Below, piece after piece: positions 21,232-21,939 of a stretch of DNA of 21,939 nucleotides (position 1 is its first letter; every line of letters starts with the position of its first letter). The translations under genes were made by a program, and so were the position numbers. The notes beneath the pieces were generated by a model. The model made no database searches. It saw only the letters and a list, made by a program, of their open reading frames with translations, and was not told the origin of the DNA. The stretch is from Chloroflexota bacterium (GTDB lineage: Bacteria > Chloroflexota > Dehalococcoidia > E44-bin15): positions 1-21,939 of the forward strand of contig JADFVG010000198.1 of NCBI GenBank assembly GCA_015222405.1. The letters are read 5' to 3'.

Positions 21232-21939
21232 TTAAGACTCTCCATACTGTTCGCGAAGGACCCTTTTAAGCACCTTGCCCGTGCTGGTGCGGGGAAGCTC
21301 ATCGACGAAGACCACCGAGCGCGGCCTCTTGAAGCTTGACATTCTTTCACGGCAGTATTCTATCAACTCGTCGGCAGTGGCCGCCTCCCCCTCCTTGAGC
21401 ACTACAATCGCCCTGGGCTGCTGCCCCCACTCTGGATCGGGAACACCAATTACCGCCGCCTCTTCAACGGCGGGGTGAGTATAAAGTGCGTTCTCGACCT
21501 CCTCCGGGGAGATGTTCTCCCCTCCCCTGATGATCATGTCATCGGCACGGGCAGCGAGATAGAAATAGCCCTCCTCATCCGTGTAGCCCATATCGCCGGT
21601 ACGGAGCCAGCCATCCTTGGTCAAAGTCTTTGCCGTTTTCTCAGCATCCTTCCAGTAGCCACTCATCACCCTGGGGCCCAGGGCCACGATCTCACCCACC
21701 TCGCCTGGGGGAAGGTCATTGCCCTGTTCATCGATGATCTTCATCTCCACATCAGGCATCGGTCTGCCGATGGATGAGGTGAGCCTCCCCAGTTTCTTTT
21801 CCTTTTCCTCCTCCGTTCCCTCAATAATATGGTCCTCAGGGCCGAGGGTGGTGATTGTGGAGGCAGTTTCTGTCTGGCCAAATGCGTTTATGAAGTTGAC
21901 CCCGGGAAAGAGCTCGATAGCCTTCTTAATCACCTCGAA
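21232..21939 (-). CDS. Acyl-CoA synthetase, AMP-forming (5' partial)
   Basis: The visible 235 residues are the C-terminal part of an ANL-superfamily ligase that activates a carboxylic acid with ATP and joins it to CoA. The frame is open to the window edge, so the start and P-loop lie outside. Motifs in order are NAFGQTETAS (the YGxTE-type core), GEVGEIVALGPRVMSGYW, DGWLRTGDMGYTDEEGYF with the ribose-binding Asp, the hinge ARADDMIIRGGENISPEEVE, and the C-terminal ELPRTSTGKVLKR with the catalytic Lys. The substrate cannot be told from this part; fatty-acid or aromatic-acid ligases both fit. It converges with the EMO-like gene, six bases apart, and both may serve acyl-CoA oxidation. Confidence 0.93.
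   Translation of the reverse strand, partial: FEVIKKAIELFPGVNFINAFGQTETASTITTLGPEDHIIEGTEEEKEKKLGRLTSSIGRPMPDVEMKIIDEQGNDLPPGEVGEIVALGPRVMSGYWKDAEKTAKTLTKDGWLRTGDMGYTDEEGYFYLAARADDMIIRGGENISPEEVENALYTHPAVEEAAVIGVPDPEWGQQPRAIVVLKEGEAATADELIEYCRERMSSFKRPRSVVFVDELPRTSTGKVLKRVLREQYGES

Noticed and set aside
1..21939. tRNA, rRNA, CRISPR arrays, insertion sequences or phage genes
   Set aside because: I saw no cloverleaf, regularly spaced repeat, transposase motif or integrase; the window looks like chromosomal core with one local duplication.

Overview
The window is a gene-dense bacterial stretch of ordinary housekeeping and anaerobic-metabolism genes, read without any database search. The mix points to an anaerobe: a tungsten/molybdenum-type aldehyde:ferredoxin oxidoreductase, an archaeal-type fructose-1,6-bisphosphate aldolase/phosphatase, corrinoid adenosylation, and a membrane-bound heterodisulfide-reductase-like iron-sulfur protein. 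Together with a B12-binding-type radical SAM protein next to rplU-rpmA, this resembles Chloroflexota (Dehalococcoidia-like lineages). That placement is inference from gene content, not a measured phylogeny.

Layout. 1-2174 (+): 3' part of an aldehyde:ferredoxin oxidoreductase gene, then an arsenite methyltransferase (arsM). 2243-3481 (-): acyl-CoA dehydrogenase. 3482-3799: divergent intergenic region with a plausible promoter on each strand. 3800-8075 (+): DPM1-like glycosyltransferase, TPR protein with an acidic tail, and gyrA, each with its own promoter-like element. 8084-8638 (-): membrane-anchored or secreted protein with a possible papain-like Cys/His/Glu triad. 8848-10716 (-): radical SAM protein. 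10849-12744 (+): a lipoprotein, then rplU, rpmA, rpmE, closed by a strong intrinsic terminator. 12793-13837 (-): hisA-hisI. 14031-18640 (+): cobO, the archaeal-type FBPase, rdgB, moaA, a row of RNase HI copies, and moaC. 18648-19037 (-): small unknown gene. 19189-21225 (+): membrane-bound Fe-S oxidoreductase of the ETF:quinone-oxidoreductase-like (EMO) type. 21232-21939 (-): C-terminal part of an acyl-CoA synthetase.

How the genes fit together. MoaA and MoaC make the first molybdopterin precursor, which the aldehyde oxidoreductase would need. The acyl-CoA synthetase, acyl-CoA dehydrogenase and EMO-like protein could form a route from fatty or other carboxylic acids through acyl-CoA oxidation to the membrane quinone pool. 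The FBPase would carry carbon on into gluconeogenesis.

The most unusual structure is at 17336-18640, between moaA and moaC. Three successive RNase HI homologues lie in one reading frame: a start-less N-terminal remnant ending in TGA, a complete-length copy that has lost all four catalytic acidic residues and carries an internal TAG, and a third copy fused in frame, with no stop, to MoaC. The sequence suggests repeated duplication and decay of an RNase H module inside a molybdopterin operon, ending in an RNase HI-MoaC fusion protein.
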